Assembly: GCA_013368315.1 (NCBI GenBank)
Contig: JAACJM010000342.1
Coordinates: 1 to 64,000 of the forward strand
DNA: 64,000 bases
Reading direction: 5' to 3'
Source of the DNA: Tetrapyrgos nigripes
Taxonomy: Eukaryota; Basidiomycota; Agaricomycetes; Agaricales; Campanellaceae
Made by a program: the position numbers and the translations under genes. Of this stretch, positions 21,489 to 33,366 are shown one piece after another (position 1 is the stretch's first letter; every line of letters begins with the position of its first letter). Below the pieces are notes generated by a model, which saw only the letters and a list, made by a program, of their open reading frames with translations, ran no database searches and was not told the DNA's origin.

Positions 21489-24400
21489 AGATAAACTTTC
21501 TTGTTCTTCTATTTGTTCCTCTATTTCTTTGAGGGTTCTTTGGGTAAGGCTGAAAGATAGGTGAAGATGTAGCTGGTTCCAGTTCAGGAATTCGTTCTAG
21601 TCTTTGTACTGTCCTTCTTTTTGATGGATTCGTCTAATGGCCACCATTAAGTTTATCTGTTGGGATAATCTTGCCGGATAACTACTTCGCGTAATCCAAA
21701 ATGTAACAGTAATACTTCATGATTCAAAGTATCACCAATGTGGTTGAAGCGCGTTGCTTCTTTTATAGTTCTTGAGCTTGTAAGCTTAAGTTATTTGGAT
21801 ACCCCTCGCGGTGGGCTCCAATATAATAGGCAGGTAAAGTGAATATAGCACTAGAGACTTCGAGAATTGAAGTCAACAACACCAACACACACCAAACAGA
21901 ATCCTATCAAATGCGAGGTGATCTGAAGTGATAGAACACTTGTATAACTTGCGTTTACTTTTTATTAAAGTGGCTCGCGAACAGGTAGGGCACAATAGGG
22001 TTCCAATACGTTCAATAGTCACAATAGACAGTCTTCTTGACTTCGCAATATCACAATGAAGGCCAATTGCCTTAGTCCAATAACACAATCTGGGGGGCCA
22101 ATAGTGCCAAATCAATAACACGGTCTTAGGTGAACTAATGTTCGAGTTTTTAGAGTTTTGTTGTAGAAATTCCTATCATTTAAAGCTTGCCTGGGCAAGT
22201 GAGAGACGCAACCTTCTCTCAAGAGTGATCCAGAATCCGCAGCAATACACAAGAGTACTAATCTGGTTTTCTATCTACGAGTACATCGTCCTTTTATACT
22301 CTAGAGGTTTTAAAACTGTACAGTTGCTAATATAATTTAAAGTCCGCAATATTCAGAGTAAAATTGAGAGAGATAAAGAGAGTAACTAAGGAAAGAGCTA
22401 TGCGAGCAGGGTATGATATTGAATGTCCAGTCAACATAGGTACAAGGCCCCCGCGTGAGGCTCAGGTATAGTTAGCACATGCTATCTTTCTTGGTAAGGG
22501 AGGTCTAGAGCCGTTTCTCGTATGAGTAAGCCTTTGATTCTCCCACAGGCAATCCACTTTCTGTGGTTCATGAACGGTCATCCGTATGTACCAATATCCC
22601 CATCTTCTAGTGTACCCCATAAGTAATGGTAGCCATCTAGATATGTCGGGAAAGTCTTCTTTGGTCTTCTTAGAACAGGGGCAAGGTAGATTTGATAGAC
22701 TTGGCATCATTGTAACAATCTCTGCTCTTGTAGATTTGGATCTGACAGCTTCGCGAACAGTCAGGATGTCTCCGAGTCTCTTTGCGAAGGCACCATTCCG
22801 AGGTTTCTCCTTCTTTGTTGTCGTTCCTCTTAAGTCTTATCTTATCTTCTTGAGTCTATGTCATGTCTTATTCCCTTTGGACTGTGAATAGGGGTAATGC
22901 GTACTATATTACTCGTAAGAGTTGCTACTGTGTTTAATCAGTGCATTGGGTATATACGCAAGAGCGTATACAAGTAGTATAATACTCGAACATCGAATGT
23001 AGTAACCTGAGGGAGTGTTAAGTCTGGGCCAGTCCGGTCTGGAGTGACCGGAGCTTAGAGCGGAGGCCTAATAAGAAACTCTGAAGAAGTTCCGGAGATG
23101 AAGGAGTGAAGTCTAAATGTTATCTGGAGACGACACGGAGAAGGATTTGAAGAGATAGAGACCAGCTAAGTTGATTTTAGACTTAAGCTATCTACTACAA
23201 GGTTGCTAGCTTAAGTACTATTTCAAGAGGAGGTATTCCGGTTCTACCGGAATATCGAAAGACAATAAGAGTACAATAAGTAATGTAAATAAGATAATAA
23301 GCGAACCCGAGTTCAGAGAACTCGGAGGATAAGACAATAAAGAGAACAATAAGGGAAACGCTCAATTTACTATCATCGCATGAAAACCCTATAAGGAGAA
23401 AGGGGAGCACAAGGTGCTACTGTGGGTCCGGGACGATAATATAAAAGAAAGAACAATTAAGAGATGATGGATATCCGGAGCTGTCCGGAGGGATCAGAGA
23501 AGTCCAGAATGGAATATAACAGGGAGTGGTATTATCCTCTCGTAGGTACTTATTGCTATTTCTGATTGCGTACGTGAACATTCCCTCTAATATCACTTTA
23601 ACTGATAGTTTGGGCTTGCTTCAGTTCTTATTCCCTAGTAATAACAGACACATTATGTCTGTATTACGAGGCCCTTTAGGCCAAGTTAACTTATGTCGAC
23701 CCCTCAATTGAGTAGCAAAGGTTCTCACGGGTTCTAACTTTTACACGCCACCACAGCGCTCCGAAGTACCTGAACTGACGCTCAATATGTCATAGCTCAT
23801 TTCTGCGAGGCCAAAACACAGAAATTTTATAAAATTTTATAAAAACTGAATGGATCTAAACATGCACATACTTTTACAAAAATGATGGATCAACCACAAA
23901 CACTATGGGTTCTTTAAAAAACCCACCACAGTTCCTCTCGCGCAGGAAATCGTTGCTGGGACTACCTACCGTTTTGGGCTGGGACCTCCTAGGTCCAGCA
24001 GGCTCGTTCTGTTTCGTGTACACCTATGCAAGAACAAAATTATTCAACTAGCTGGTCCGTAAAGCTTGTCAGCTAAAGAGCATCATGGTCATTTTTTTGC
24101 GTCATGTCAACGTGTGGCAATTGCCAATTGTGGCTGAAAGTAGTACCCTTCCATTACCGGGTCGCGCCCTTGTGTCATCCAGACCATCCAGTGGCATGTA
24201 AATGCTAGGTATTATAATAATTGACCATAATTTTTTGGAAGATAATGGTCTATACTACATCGACGCGTGCCTAGTTCGACGTTAATTCGACAATTAATCG
24301 TAAACCATCCCATTTGTCCGACAATGTACTCTAGTGAACCGTGCAAATTCCGTCCAGAGCTCAGTTATAAGGACCAGATATGCATAAATTTTTTTTTGAA

Positions 24401-25046
24401 AGTCCTTGGGTGCCGATTGAGTATATGCCTTGAGGCCATGCAAGAAATGCATACATTTGTTGGTTTGCTTGATGCACATTTTGCGACAAAGTACTTTTGA
24501 GAGTGTAGCAGTTCCAAATCATCATAATATTACTGGATGACTTATTGAACCACTTTATACGTTAATCATCACATTCTAGTATTTCTAACGATTTTTAAAG
24601 TACTAGATGTTACCTCTATTCCAAGTCAAACGTCCCAGATTGACCATTTTCAGAGAGTTTTGTGTCAGCACGCAAATACCTCCTGTGCGACTAATCATTA
24701 AAGCACAAAAATTTTCAAAGAGTCCCTATGCATATCTTAAACATATTCCGAAGAGCTCCGAGGATCATTGTCTCCTGTTCAGTCAACACGAGTCAAGGCA
24801 ACAAGGAGAACGGTGCGTTAAGCGCCCAGTAGAAGCGTGGGAAACTCTCTCGAAGGGTTGGAGTTTTATTCTGTGGTGGACTGGGGCTGCCAACAATGCC
24901 TTCAATGCCGCTTTTAAGCATAGCTGAAGCTCATCCAACGCTACCGAATGAGCACAAAGGACTGGGTGCAATGTGTTGGTGTTCAATTCGACGTAAATTC
25001 GGCATAAAGTCGAAGTTTATTTGCCAGTCCGTCAATTTGAACTCCG
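21489..25046. other. Long non-coding, AT-rich tract, possibly containing a long LTR
   Basis: No supported gene. On the minus strand, sequence ending ...TATCCCAACA near 21658 and beginning TGTAAAAGTTAGAACC near 23745 could be a roughly 2.1-kb LTR upstream of the gag at 20832-21488, with TGGTGGCC near 21645 as a possible primer binding site. I could not find a second LTR copy. A run of purine-rich GGAG/CCGG motifs lies at 23000-23180. 24270-25020 shows nothing I recognise. Confidence 0.25.
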
Positions 25047-25273
25047 ATGGCGCATCTTCCTAATCGTCCCAGGGATGTAGTCAGCCAAACCTCAACACAC
25101 CTCGATACACACTCGTCGGCTGTGGTTTATGAGGTATGTTTCCTTTTGTTCTTCACACTCATGATGCTGATTGGAGTGTTCTCGCTGCGATAGGTTTCAT
25201 TTCATTTGGCTACTGCTCCCGTCATTTGGATTGAAGGAGAGGTTCTTAGCAAAGGGAAAGTCAGCTGGACAGT
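25047..25273 (+). CDS. Possible small spliced gene fragment, unknown
   Basis: ATG at 25047, exon to 25133, a GT-AG intron with TGCTGAT branch-like sequence, and exon from 25194 join in frame to give MAHLPNRPRDVVSQ ... VIWIEGEVLSKGKVSWTV before another possible donor at 25274. No later exon is convincing and I recognise no family. It resembles in style the small companion genes of the DNA transposons here. Confidence 0.25.
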
Positions 25274-26129
25274 AGGTACATAATAAGGTTGTGGTCACTG
25301 TCCCTGTGGTTAGTTGCACCTCATGTTTAGATAGTTCTTGGCCTAATCTGACTAGAGTGCAAGTATGTATGCATAATCCATGTATAATTGAGTATGTCGA
25401 CAAGTGCAGGGGGTTGTGACACACCACCCAAAATTTGTATGTCCAGGTATAATTTGTGTGCTGACATGCAGTCTATATGTGTGAGCGACGACCCTATGGT
25501 TGAAAAGAATATGTACTGCCAGTGCTTGTAGTTTTTTGTAGGTATGTAGTTGTATTCGCAACTAGAGAGATAAAGTAGTCAATGACATTGACAGCTTTGC
25601 CTTTTCAGATGATGCAATGCCGCAGCGAGTCGGGACATAGAGTTACCAGAAATGGGTTCATTGCAAAATTGCATAAGGAGATCGGTGGACCATGGTCCAC
25701 CTCTGCCTGAGGGTCGAATATATGTTGAGTCAGCAGCATCATCTGTGGTTGTACGCTGGATAAGCAAGGGAGGTTTTATAAAAGTGTTTGTGGAAAGATC
25801 CACTGATTTTACAAAAGTATAACTTATGGTTGATCCAGTGTTTTTTACAAAATTCCTGTGTCATTGGGTGTTTCTGCCTTGCCGCCCACCAACCACGACG
25901 AGCTTCAGGCAGCTGTCGCAAGTCCAACTGCCGCTCTCTGAACCACTATGGGCTCCTCCACCCAACGTTCAAGGTGTCATTACAGAAGATATTAAGCTCT
26001 ATCTAATTTTTTTAGTCAATTTTACAGTATTACTTACTTATACAATGGGCCTCGTAATTTGCCATGCGAAGCAGTGGCACCTTTCCCCAGTACTTGAATT
26101 TATATACACAATTCAACTAGCTATAATCA
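25274..26129. other. No supported gene
   Basis: Contains open frames without recognisable domains, on either strand. 25860-26000 reads as a proline-rich peptide in one frame, but has no start or splice context I trust. Confidence 0.4.
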
Positions 26130-26264
26130 AATTTTCGATAGGTGTATCAGTGGAGGACTCAGAGACAGAGGATGGTGCAGTGTATCTCCCAGATGTGGTG
26201 AGAGCAGTTCCTGCAAGGACGACCTATATGGAGGCTGCCGGTGCAGTAAGGGATCTTGACCTAA
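26130..26264 (-). repeat. Ty3 leader fragment (second element)
   Basis: Closely matches the LTR-proximal leader of the first Ty3 element (about 15485-15622), including GCAGTAAGGGATCTTGACCT next to the LTR. The similarity stops near 26130, so the rest of this copy is missing. Confidence 0.8.
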
Positions 26265-26702
26265 TGTCACAAAGAGGCGAGCGCTTAGATAGCGATAACA
26301 AGGAGCTACAGGCTCAACTCAACTAACAGACAGCAGTAAGTACTAGAACTGGTCCCAATGAAAAAGAATGTATTAAATACCTAACAGACAGCAAGTAAGT
26401 ACTAGAACTACAGTGTCCATCAGTAAAGGTGAAAGAAATAGTGAAAAGGGAAATACACACCTGGTCCCAATGACGAAGAGGTCAAGATGGGGAACCAGGT
26501 GTCAGGACAGGGTTTATATATGTAAAGGTAAAGCTGTAAAGTAAAGCTGTAAAGGAAGCTGTAAAGAAAGCTGTAAAAGAAGCTGTATCGGAGAAATGAA
26601 AGGTCTGGTGTGTAGCATGTGGAACAAGAGTCATATGGTGTAAAGATCCGAGGATACAGAGATAAGAGGAAATAAATAGTAGCAAATATAGACGTCATGA
26701 CA
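26265..26702 (-). repeat. LTR of a second, related Ty3 element
   Basis: 438 bp, TGTCACAAAG...GTCATGACA, clearly the same family as 9023-9480 but diverged. Its left side joins a leader, as a 5' LTR should. Its right side abuts the interior of a gag gene, implying insertion of one element into another. Confidence 0.88.
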
Positions 26703-27498
26703 GAGGCATCAATGCCCATGGCATTAGGGTCACGTGCAGAGGAGAATTTGGAGAGGGATGGGTAGGGCCAGTGACAGGCTTTCCTAGGAGTTCTGCTAGG
26801 GTCTGCTCCACATGAAGTGCTTGGTCAATCAACTTGTCCAGGCTTTTAGGGGCCTCCATCTGTCCTAGCTCCACATTTGCTAATGGGAACAGTAGATCCT
26901 TATGAAGGTGCTTCCAGAACTTGTACTGGAGGTCCTTATCTGAAAATCTGGTCTTCTCCACCCACATCTTGAAGATCTGGGAGAACTCTGAGACTGTTTT
27001 ATCTACTTGCCTCAATGCCTCAAGCTTGTTCTGGGCCAGTTGTTGCTTGTTTGCTACCCCAAACCGAACATTTAGTGCATGGGTGAAATTGTCCCAGTTT
27101 CCCTCCCAGGGAAAGACTGCTCCAGCTTCTTCTGCTCAGAATCTGCTGATATGACGAGCATACTCTGTGGCCCATTCTGTAGCGGGTCTCTCCATCATAA
27201 GGAGTGCCTCAGTGATGCACTTCCATGGGTCAAGTTTCCCATTATCAAGTTTGAGCTGTTTCTGTTCTCCAGCCCAGAGAATGAGGAGAGATAGGAATGA
27301 GTTGAGTTTAGCTGGTTCACCTTTGAACGGGCTGGGTTTGGGAGTTTTGTCTGAGGATTCATGAACAGGTCTATTGACCAAATTGGTGATTGCTTGCTGC
27401 AGTTGGTTTTGGTTGTTGACAAGAGCCTGAAGCAGGTTTTCAAGAGCAGGGGTGGACATGTCAATGTTGATGATTGGGGACGTATCTGTCAGTTCCAC
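26703..27498 (-). pseudogene. gag: Ty3 gag fragment interrupted by the LTR at 26265-26702
   Basis: From Met at 27498 (MELTDTSPIINIDMSTPALE) it parallels the first element's gag and supplies the N-terminus missing there. A TGA at 27136-27138 replaces the Arg found in the intact copy (SRVRAEEAG versus SRF-stop-AEEAG). A frameshift lies near 26780. It breaks off at the codons for Asp-Ala-Ser, where the LTR begins. Confidence 0.9.
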
Positions 27499-28859
27499 AG
27501 GTACCTCAGTGTACCTGTGGCACCTGCAGACATATTTGTGTGGGTAGGTAGATAAATGTTATCTGAGTTCATGAATACTGACATCAAGCTAGAATTGCCA
27601 TATACTCAAGATTCAAGACTCTGTTCATACTTTATTCCCAAAAAGTGAAAAATGGTCTCTTTTTGGACCATATACATAAGGATAATTTATGCCATCAGTT
27701 ATGACACATACTCATACTGTGTATTCCATCATTTTGTAACATTACAAAGACAAATAACCATCCATAATATCTAGGAGATGCTCCATGTGTATCAGGTAGC
27801 TCAAAGTCAAACTAGGTTCCACTAATGAGTGCATCTAGCACTTCAGGCTATATCTAAGGATGTCTTTCATTGAGAATGACAAAACTCCCCGTAAGCAAAG
27901 TATTATGGTATTGAAGTATGGAGAATCTCTTAGAATGCGGAGAAAGTAGCCAAAGGATATATATATGTCCAATGAAGGTGGAAATCAGTGGTATTTTCGC
28001 TTTTTGAGAATAAACTAGGAATTGAGTCTTGGAATTTGGATATATAACAGTTCTAACTTCATATTTGTGTTCTAGATATTGAATGACACTCATTTGCTTA
28101 GCCAAAGTATTTTATAAAGCAGCCATATGCAGGTGCCACAGGTACCTATGTTTAGGGGTACATACTGAACAGAGCCAGAACCCTTTACTTTGTGGTGTAT
28201 ACAAGTGGAAATTTGAATTCAGCGACTCAAATACCCCTAGGAAAAATATCTATACTCTTATTGAATGCTATAGCATGCAAGTTTTGCTATTCTGGGACAT
28301 TGTTTTGGGCATAGCTCCACAGGAATCTGATGATATAATGGAATAAACTATATTCTTATGTTCAGGGAGAGTAAATGCAATATCCTACCAACTCACCTGA
28401 ATATTGGAGCTGATTGGATGGAATGACCAGTGCCTATCCTGCTATATTTGGGCAGTATTTTGGCCATATCTCCACGACGATGAAAGATATTGCAAATCCG
28501 ATTGAATATTCTGATTCAGCAGCCCAAAATACACATTATTACACTCTCACATCATTTTTCATTGCTGGCTCCAGGATTTTATTCTGCATTTTCTGGGCCA
28601 GCCACACTGTCTACCCCTATTCCCCTTGCGGATTCTAGGCCCTACGGACCGCCTGCACCTGCCCATCAAATTAGAAGTCGTGGGAAAAAATCACCAGACC
28701 CAATGAGCATATTATTTCCAAAAAAAGGAAGACTGGTTCAATTTCTAAATCTAGCACTTTTTTCAACTTGAAACCAATAGGCTCAATGTTTCCCAAATAG
28801 GAAAATCAGGGTTAGTGTTCCTAAAAAGGAAGATACCAATATATCCAAACTAGGCATAT
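27499..28859. other. Non-coding tract bounded by short inverted repeats
   Basis: 27511-27527 (GTACCTGTGGCACCTGC) is the exact reverse complement of 28129-28145, bracketing about 600 bp of AT-rich sequence. This could be a small non-autonomous element. Open frames within (for example minus 27854-28105) carry no recognisable domain. Confidence 0.4.
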
Positions 28860-29535
28860 AATGCCAGCTGGGAAGTCCCATGAGGCCACAGTTGGGAAGT
28901 CCCAAGTGCAGAGGCTGGGTTGTCCCTGGATGTGGTGGGTCCTTGGGAAGTCCCAGGAAATATGACAGGATGGGAAGTCCCTTGAGATGAGGGAGGGAGT
29001 TCCCAAGGTGGGCAACAGTTAGGGAAGTCCCAGCATGTGTCAGTGGGAAGTCCCAAGTCCCACAGCCTAAGTTGGGAAGTCCCAGGTCCCACAGCCCAAG
29101 TTGGGAGGTCCCAAGTCCCACAGCCTAAGTTGGGAAGTCCAAGTCTCACTGAAAAACTTGGGAAGTCCCAGGACCCACTGAGAACCTTGGGAAGTCAGAA
29201 GTCCCTATGTTGAGTGTTGCACTGTGGCAGTACAGATCAGACATTATGTAGAGCATACAAAGCTAGTGGTAGGTTTGTTTTGTACACCATATTTGTGTGG
29301 AGATTTGAGCATAACATGAATAAAAAGAGGTAATAAAAGGGGCCAACTACATAGCAAGGAAATGTGGAGTGTATGAGTGCTTTAGTGGCAAAGTAGTGGT
29401 ATATACTGGCCTGGGTACAATGGCAAATTTTGAAGTACAAATGAGTGTGACAGTGTGACATCTGGGAAGTCCCAGGTAGGGAGATGGGTAGTCCTGGGAG
29501 CTCCCAAAAAGCATCTGGGAAGACCCAGAGTGCAT
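28860..29535. repeat. Satellite of palindromic decamers GGGAAGTCCC
   Basis: At least nine exact GGGAAGTCCC and several variants (GGGAGGTCCC, GGGAGTTCCC, GGGAGCTCCC) occur. From 29040 to 29160 they form irregular tandem units of about 29-31 bp with CCCACAGCCTAAGTT spacers. The opposite strand gives long open frames rich in Gly-Leu-Pro-Trp-Asp, which are repeat artefacts. Confidence 0.85.
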
Positions 29536-30274
29536 TTCAATAGAGTGGATGTAAGTCCCAGGGAGCTGGATAGATCCCTGGCTACTAGGCCTCACTAGGC
29601 TATTGATGCTAGAGATCAATTCCAACTAACTAGATACCTATATATGGGTGTCTGAAGTGATTCCATATGCAGATTCGGGGCCCTACCAACTGCCTGTACC
29701 CACCCATCAAATTAGGAATTGTGGAAAAAATCTGCCAGACCCGCCCTTAAGGCCACCCCACTGCCAACAGCAATGAGCACAAAAATGTTCTTTTTCGCTT
29801 TTTTTGGAGTATTTCCCCAAAAGGCAAAGAGAATTTGATTGGGAACAAGATCTTTGGGCAGGCCGCTTCTGCATGCAGCTAAGCAAGGGAAGATAAAATG
29901 CATTGTAGAAGCCATCAAGAAGCCTGTAGGACATTTACATGTTTATCTGTCTCACTTTGCTTTACATATTCCCAGTTAAACACATATACTATGCATTACA
30001 GCTACAGCTATGGGTGGTTGACAGATGAGCATTCTGCAGTGATGCCAGCATCCATAATCTGCTTTGCTAACCAGTCTGGGAAGCCTTGAAGGAGACATAG
30101 TTTGAACTGGTGTTGTGCTGATCACTGCCACTTAGAATCTTATGTGTGTTATGCGTTATCATTGTGTGTTATCATTGTGTTATGTGTGATTTGGTGCAGT
30201 GTAGGCCATTGAGAGTAATCTTGGTGGCTTGGGCAAATGGGGCTCAAGTGTAGTCAAGCTCTGTCTCAATACAT
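29536..30274. other. No supported gene
   Basis: Contains a segment near 29680-29730 resembling 28630-28690 (GGACC/CTACC..CCTGCACC/TGTACC.CCCATCAAATTAG), so part of this tract is a diverged duplicate of the sequence just left of the satellite. Confidence 0.45.
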
Positions 30275-30346
30275 GGCATTATAGCTCAATGGTTAGAGCA
30301 ACACAGACTATATGTGGAGGTCTGGGGTTTGAATCCCCATAGAGCT
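30275..30346 (+). tRNA. tRNA-like sequence with CTA in the anticodon position
   Basis: 72 nt. The acceptor GGCATTA/TAGAGCT has one mismatch, the D-arm is GCTC/GAGC, the anticodon stem ACACA/TGTGG has one mismatch, and the T-arm TGGGG-TTTGAAT-CCCCA is perfect. Loop GACTATA gives CTA at 34-36, which would read UAG. Base 33 is A instead of the near-universal T, so it is more likely a decayed tRNA or SINE head than a suppressor. Confidence 0.5.
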
Positions 30347-30598
30347 ACTTCTGTTTAACTTGTGGTCATAAGCATATTCATTAGTGGGAAAGGCAGGAAG
30401 GCAGTAGTCACCAGTATCTTGGAGCGTGTACTTTTCGCTGTCTTGCTGTCATGGGGTTTTTGTATGACTGACCAATATTGACATATGGGTCAGTACCATC
30501 TAATTGTATATGTATATTATGGACATGGCCAAAGTTTCAAAATGTAACACATCCCTTCAATTGGAGGCAGTACAGGAATGTGAATAGCTCCTGGAAAG

Positions 30599-31570
30599 CA
30601 GTGTTGGCCTTAAGCCCTAGCTCTTAATTATGTTAAGGCCTTAAAATGGTGTCTAATTAGGCCCTAACTTTGGGCTCCTCTGAATTTAAGCCTTAATTAT
30701 GCCCTTAACAAAACACATGCACAGCCACAATTCAATCTCCATATCCACTCCCCTTTCTGAGAGCTCTCATTGGCAGTGAAACTGGCTATCTCATAGTCTT
30801 GAGCTTCTTTTTGGGGGTGCAGCAACTGAGGATCCTGTAGCAAGGCTGAGACAGACTTTGTGTCAAGGATGTCAGTACACTCAATAACAAACCACCCAAG
30901 TCACAAAGAAACAGAATCAATTGAGAGTAGAGAGATAGATGAGAGTAAGAGTAAGCTGACTAGGGTCTACACTGCATAGTAGTAGTACAGAGTGGAGACA
31001 AAGTGAATGGACTGGGGAATCAGTTACAAAAGATCACAAGTATATATGAGAAATACAAAGAGATGAGAAAAAGTAAGTAATAATAGAACAATGCCCTATG
31101 GTGTATCAAAAGATAAGAACAATAGATCGAATATAGGTAAAGATAGGTACCAAATCATGCAAGGATGATTGACAGTTATTATAGAGTTTGACAGAAGTTA
31201 TAAAGTTCAAAGTCAATGATATAAGGTTTAAAAGGTTTATTGAGGAAATGCAATAGACGAATGATCAGAAAATGGGTTCAATAATGAAGTAGAGGAGGAA
31301 GGAGGACAAAGAACTGTAGCAGTTCGTGACACTTTGTAGATAGAATTTAACAGATGGAATGTTGCTAATGGAACTACTACAACAAGCAAAGAGCAAGAGG
31401 CTGAAGATGAGCTCCCCGTGGACTGCCCACAGGGAATTAGAAGGTTCAGGAGATGAGTGCAAAGATCAAAAAAAATTTGAGGTTCTGCCCTTAAATAGTA
31501 AAAACCATTAATCACTATTTAGGACCTAAGTTCCTTGGGTGCCCTTAATTAAGGCCTTAAGGCCAACAGT
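30599..31570. mobile_element. hAT-like miniature element carrying a nested solo LTR
   Basis: Ends CAGTGTTGGCCTTAAG and, inverted, ACTGTTGGCCTTAAGG. They are flanked by 8-bp near-identical sequences CTGGAAAG (30591-30598) and ATGGAAAG (31571-31578), as expected for hAT target duplications. Without the nested 471-bp LTR and its duplication the element is about 496 bp and has no transposase frame. Confidence 0.6.
30861..31331. repeat. Solo LTR, copy 1
   Basis: 471 bp, TGTCAAGGAT...GTTCGTGACA, with a perfect 5-bp duplication CTTTG on both sides (30856-30860, 31332-31336). It is homologous to 32513-33366 but lacks an internal segment. The flanking duplication shows it is a solo LTR and not one end of an element. 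Confidence 0.88.
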
Positions 31571-32512
31571 ATGGAAAGTATATGAAAGATAAATACTCTG
31601 GAAAGACAGAAGTATGTAAGTACTTATATCTGAAGTACCCAATGTAAACTGTGAGGTTGACATACCCGTATTGGAATACAGCACTGCAGCAACTTCAGCA
31701 AATTTCATCAAGTCAACATGCTGCACCCCAACTGGAAGCCTGATAATCAACCCTTATGCTTATGTCCTGAGTAACTTTGCATTAAGTAGTGATCTACTTT
31801 TTGCTACTTAGGTTAAGTATGGATTCGTTCTAACCAGAACATTACAACAATGGCAATGGAGTCATGAGCTGACCTGTATTGCTATACAGGACAGAGGACC
31901 AAAATTTCCCCTCCCCAAGTCCACACTGTCACCAGCAAAGGGTATAGAGCCACTAAACATATGTGCTTAATGGCTATGTACTCAAAGTGCTATGCACTAT
32001 GTACACAGGTAACACAGGTAACAAATATGTAACAGCATACATCTGTATTAGAGCATACTATGGAGACACAGTTTTGAATGCCAACAGGTATATGTAGTAT
32101 AACACTGAAGAATGGATTTATGTATTACATTGCTGTAGAGGTACTCTAAGCAACATAGTTTTCAATGCCAGCAGGTAAATGGATATATGTAGTAGATATT
32201 GCCATAGAGCTACTCAAGAGATCAGACTATCTGATGGGAAGACAAAATTAGGCAATGGCTGCTAATGTTTCCTATTTAAGGGATAGGTGTGACAAGGGCT
32301 AAGATTTGTCCCCAGCTGTGCTATGCCACCCCCTGGCCACTGCATGCTGATGCCCACCCATTCCTGGAGCATCCTACCACACCCATATTGATATATTGGC
32401 CCCATTATAGCCCAGAAGTGCATTTTTCACACCCCTGCCGAAAGCCCACCCATATTGTACTATTGGGGGTGGGGCTACCCCAGTCATATTGCCTCCACTG
32501 CTACCACTCAAG
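31571..32512. other. No supported gene
   Basis: Sequence between the two solo LTRs. Short repeats occur (for example GCCAxCAGGTAxATG near 32080 and 32168), no coding signal. Confidence 0.4.
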
Positions 32513-33366
32513 TGTCAAGGACACTACTACACTCAATGGCAGGAACCACCCAAGTCACACAGAGACAAGATTGATGAGAAAAGAGAGATAGATTGAGGGA
32601 AATGAGCAAGCTGACTAGGCTCAACACTGCATAAGTAGTAGTACAGAGTGGAGACAAATTGAATAAACTAGAGAACTAACTATCAAAGCCTGCTGGTATA
32701 TATGTAAAAGAACAATCAATAAGGGAGAGAGTTTCATAAAAATAGTACTGAGAGATATGTACAAAGGTAAAAATGAGACTGCGAGAGCTAAACATTGTTT
32801 GACAGATATTATAGAGTTCAAAGTCAATGCTATAAGGTTCAAGAGGAGTATGAATCAAAGGACAATAGAAACGAAAGGAAAGGTATTAAGTATTAACAAG
32901 GAAATGCAATAGATGTAAGCATGACTCCTGACATGTGATGCACTCACTCAACAACTGCAGGAGAAATCAGCACTAGACAATACAAGACTAATATACTACA
33001 CACCTGCAGGAGGAGATCCAAAGAGAAAAACTCAAGGATACTTGCCTGCAGGGAAGGGGTATATATACTTGTATGAAGGTCTGGGAAAAGATCTGCAAAA
33101 CTATACAGCAGCAATGAAGTAATAGAAAAGTGGAATGACAGGAGATCAAAATGATGAACAATAATGATGGATGATGAAATGATGAAACAGGGATAAACAA
33201 GTCAATGAAGTCCAGATAAAACAAGAACAAACAAGTCCTAAAGGAGAAGAGAAAGAAAAAGGAAACCATCCCCTTACAATAGACAAGTGATGTAGGAATG
33301 GGTTTACTGACAAAGTAAATGAAGAAGAAAGGGAAGGTGGACAAAGAACTGTAGCAGTTCATGACA
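32513..33366. repeat. Solo LTR, copy 2
   Basis: 854 bp, TGTCAAGGACAC...GTTCATGACA, flanked by TCAAG (32508-32512 and 33367-33371). It is the longer member of the same family, with an extra stretch of about 390 bp near 32905-33295. Confidence 0.88.

Noticed and set aside
21658..23745. A single 2.1-kb LTR
   Set aside because: Ends fit only loosely and no second copy or target duplication is visible; kept only as a low-confidence remark.
28783..29149. Gly-Leu-Pro-Trp-Asp-rich minus ORFs as a repeat protein
   Set aside because: All frames over the decamer satellite stay open because of composition; no start context, splice sites or second conserved copy.
28860..29535. CRISPR-like array
   Set aside because: Repeats are 10-bp palindromes with irregular, partly repeated spacers in a eukaryotic genome.
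31332..32512. The two LTRs at 30861 and 32513 as ends of one short element
   Set aside because: Each has its own distinct perfect 5-bp flanking duplication, so they are two solo LTRs.
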